Positions 62,682 through 64,000 of a stretch of 64,000 nucleotides of DNA are shown one piece after another. The notes beneath the pieces were generated by a model. That model did not search any database. It worked only from the letters and a program-made list of their open reading frames with translations, and was not told the origin of the DNA. Origin of the DNA: Diploscapter coronatus (Eukaryota > Nematoda > Chromadorea > Rhabditida > Rhabditidae); NCBI GenBank assembly GCA_964036155.1, contig OZ038422.1, positions 71,881,201 through 71,945,200 on the forward strand, given 5' to 3'. Position 1 is the first letter of the stretch. Every line of letters begins with the position of its first letter. Both the position numbers and the translations under genes were made by a program.

Positions 62682-63785
62682 TCAAATTAACTTTTCATTA
62701 TTACTGCTGATTGGATTTGGATAATAAGTTCCATAGTGATTATGAGCGATTTCAGTGTGAGCCTAAAATTTTCTACTTTTGAAAGATGCGCAATAAAAAT
62801 TGATACTCGATTCCTTTCCTTCGTATCAATTAGAGATCGCGACTCTTCTAATTTATTGAAAGTTTTCGATCGTTTTCGAACTATCGACTTTATTTTTTTA
62901 ATCCCTAAATCATAGGAAATCGTGGATCCTCCCTAAATAATATAAAATCACTAGAAAAACGAATAAAAATATTACTCTACTCCTAACAGATTTATCAAAA
63001 TCTTGAATAATCTCATAGACCGGGCGCTGTTTAGTTTCAGGAAAACTCCTAGAATATTTCACTGTAAAGATGGAATTTTGAAATAGAATTTTACTTGTAA
63101 AGAAAATATATAATAGGAGGTTGAATGAATAAAAATGGAATGTAGAAGGCTGGTGCCCAAATTTGATTGAGTATCGGATAAATTGCTATGAAAATAGTCG
63201 ATGAAAAACACGCGATGTACATTCCAAGCTGAAAGGAATTCCAATAAATTGTCATCATCTTAGCTAAGACTATGAGAAATAATGATTAATAAAACCAGGT
63301 TCACTAGGAACCTCACGTTATATTCTTGAATTCCCGAAAAGTCGAACAATTCATATCCTGAAATAACATTGATTCTGGATAATTCCGACCTGAGACATTT
63401 TAGCTCGTGCCGAAGGCGGAAATAGCTCAGTCACAAGCAATGGACTAATAGCGCCGATTCCAACCGACGAGGCGATTTGAGTGCTACTTTCATTTATGAT
63501 GCCTAAATTAGTGAGTTGAGCAATGCATTCTCAATTAAAAATTAACCCATAATTTTCGTTATGCTGCTTGCTCCTTGCGAATTTATAATTATTTGTGCTG
63601 TAAACATTAATAAGATTTTGAAATATCTGAATTACTCGTATCATGCTTGTTTGTAGAAAAATTTCGTACGTGATTGAAAAGTACGAAAATATCACAAATC
63701 GTCGACCATATTTCTCGATTAGATACGACCCAACAAATAGAATTGGAATGAAGATGAAGGTTAGAAGGGAATTCAGTGACAGTGA
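62682..63785 (-). CDS. SLC2-type facilitated sugar transporter, C-terminal part (5' end beyond window)
   Basis: Visible exons in transcript order: 63785-63670, 63626-63547, 63502-63390, 63228-63095, 63048-62988, 62762-62682; 194 codons plus stop, all in phase. Major facilitator superfamily marks: GSYLIEKYGRR (loop 8-9), IINSQGAS, GIGAISPLLVTELFPPSARA (TM10 with the E.FP..R motif), two last membrane segments ending PIIYFLY, and SFPETKQRPVYEI, the PETKGR signature after TM12. The tail is Asn/His/Tyr-rich. It is a plasma-membrane hexose or related carrier; the substrate is not readable. Earlier exons should lie beyond position 64000; nothing convincing was found at 63786-64000. Confidence 0.8.
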
Positions 63786-64000
63786 CTGAAATGTTATGCC
63801 TCCGTAAATTAAAAAGAAAATGAAGCGGTAAAAGTTATTGGTTCAAGAAAATTATTATCATGTTCTTTGTACTGTCAATGACCGGTTACTTGAGATGAAG
63901 TAAATGACACTAGCTTTTGATGTGTTGAAATTAGCGCGTTGTTTGCAACAGACTTTACGTTATTACATAATATTTGAGGAATGAGTTATATGAATATTTG
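63786..64000. other. Probable intron of the SLC2-type gene
   Basis: The sequence upstream of the first visible transporter exon has no clear exon and most likely belongs to an intron of the partial gene. Confidence 0.4.

Noticed and set aside
1..64000. tRNA, rRNA and CRISPR features
   Set aside because: I scanned for B-box-like GGTTCGA strings with partner boxes and for regularly spaced repeats and found none convincing. A tRNAscan-SE run would settle the tRNA question.

Overview
The window is nuclear DNA from a nematode, probably a rhabditid. The evidence is short introns of about 40-60 bases with TTTCAG acceptors, AT-rich intergenic DNA, and nematode-specific gene families: class T and class D serpentine chemoreceptors, secreted C-type lectins with cysteine-rich tails, a CX-module protein, an FMRFamide-type receptor and a two-DM-domain sex-determination factor. 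The species cannot be told from the sequence. I rebuilt gene models by hand from splice sites and reading phase. Most close exactly in frame.

Layout. 435-3694 (-): srt-type receptor. 5943-11150 (+): tandem pair of srd-type receptors. 11650-20857: three C-type lectin paralogues (-), the middle one damaged, with an ~850-base direct repeat flanking two of them. 24588-30802 (-): tandem pair of an unrecognised secreted, probably GPI-anchored family with Thr/Pro/Glu-rich tails; their introns and upstream DNA are also duplicated. 31575-32631 (-): a 102-residue secreted peptide with ten cysteines. 33604-35552 (-): a secreted Asn/Lys-rich protein ending in a CX module. 36922-38907 (-): FMRFamide-receptor-like GPCR. 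40804-42635 (+): a second srt-type receptor. 42636-53974: an 11-kb gene-poor stretch. 53975-55318 (+): mab-3/dmd-3-class DM transcription factor. 60108-61707 (-): mitochondrial C1QBP/p32 homologue (cri-3-like). 62682 to about 63785 (-): C-terminal half of an SLC2-type sugar transporter that runs past the window edge.

The first 42 kb reads as an environmental-interaction region (chemoreceptors, lectins, small secreted proteins) shaped by tandem duplication, intron gain and loss, and foldback/MITE-like elements sitting in introns. The right third has conserved regulatory and housekeeping genes around a large noncoding stretch that may control the DM gene. The least-described material is the GPI-anchor-tailed pair, the ten-cysteine peptide, the CX-module protein and the two unrelated cysteine-rich tails attached to the lectin domains. 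Gene names were assigned by recognition, without any database search.
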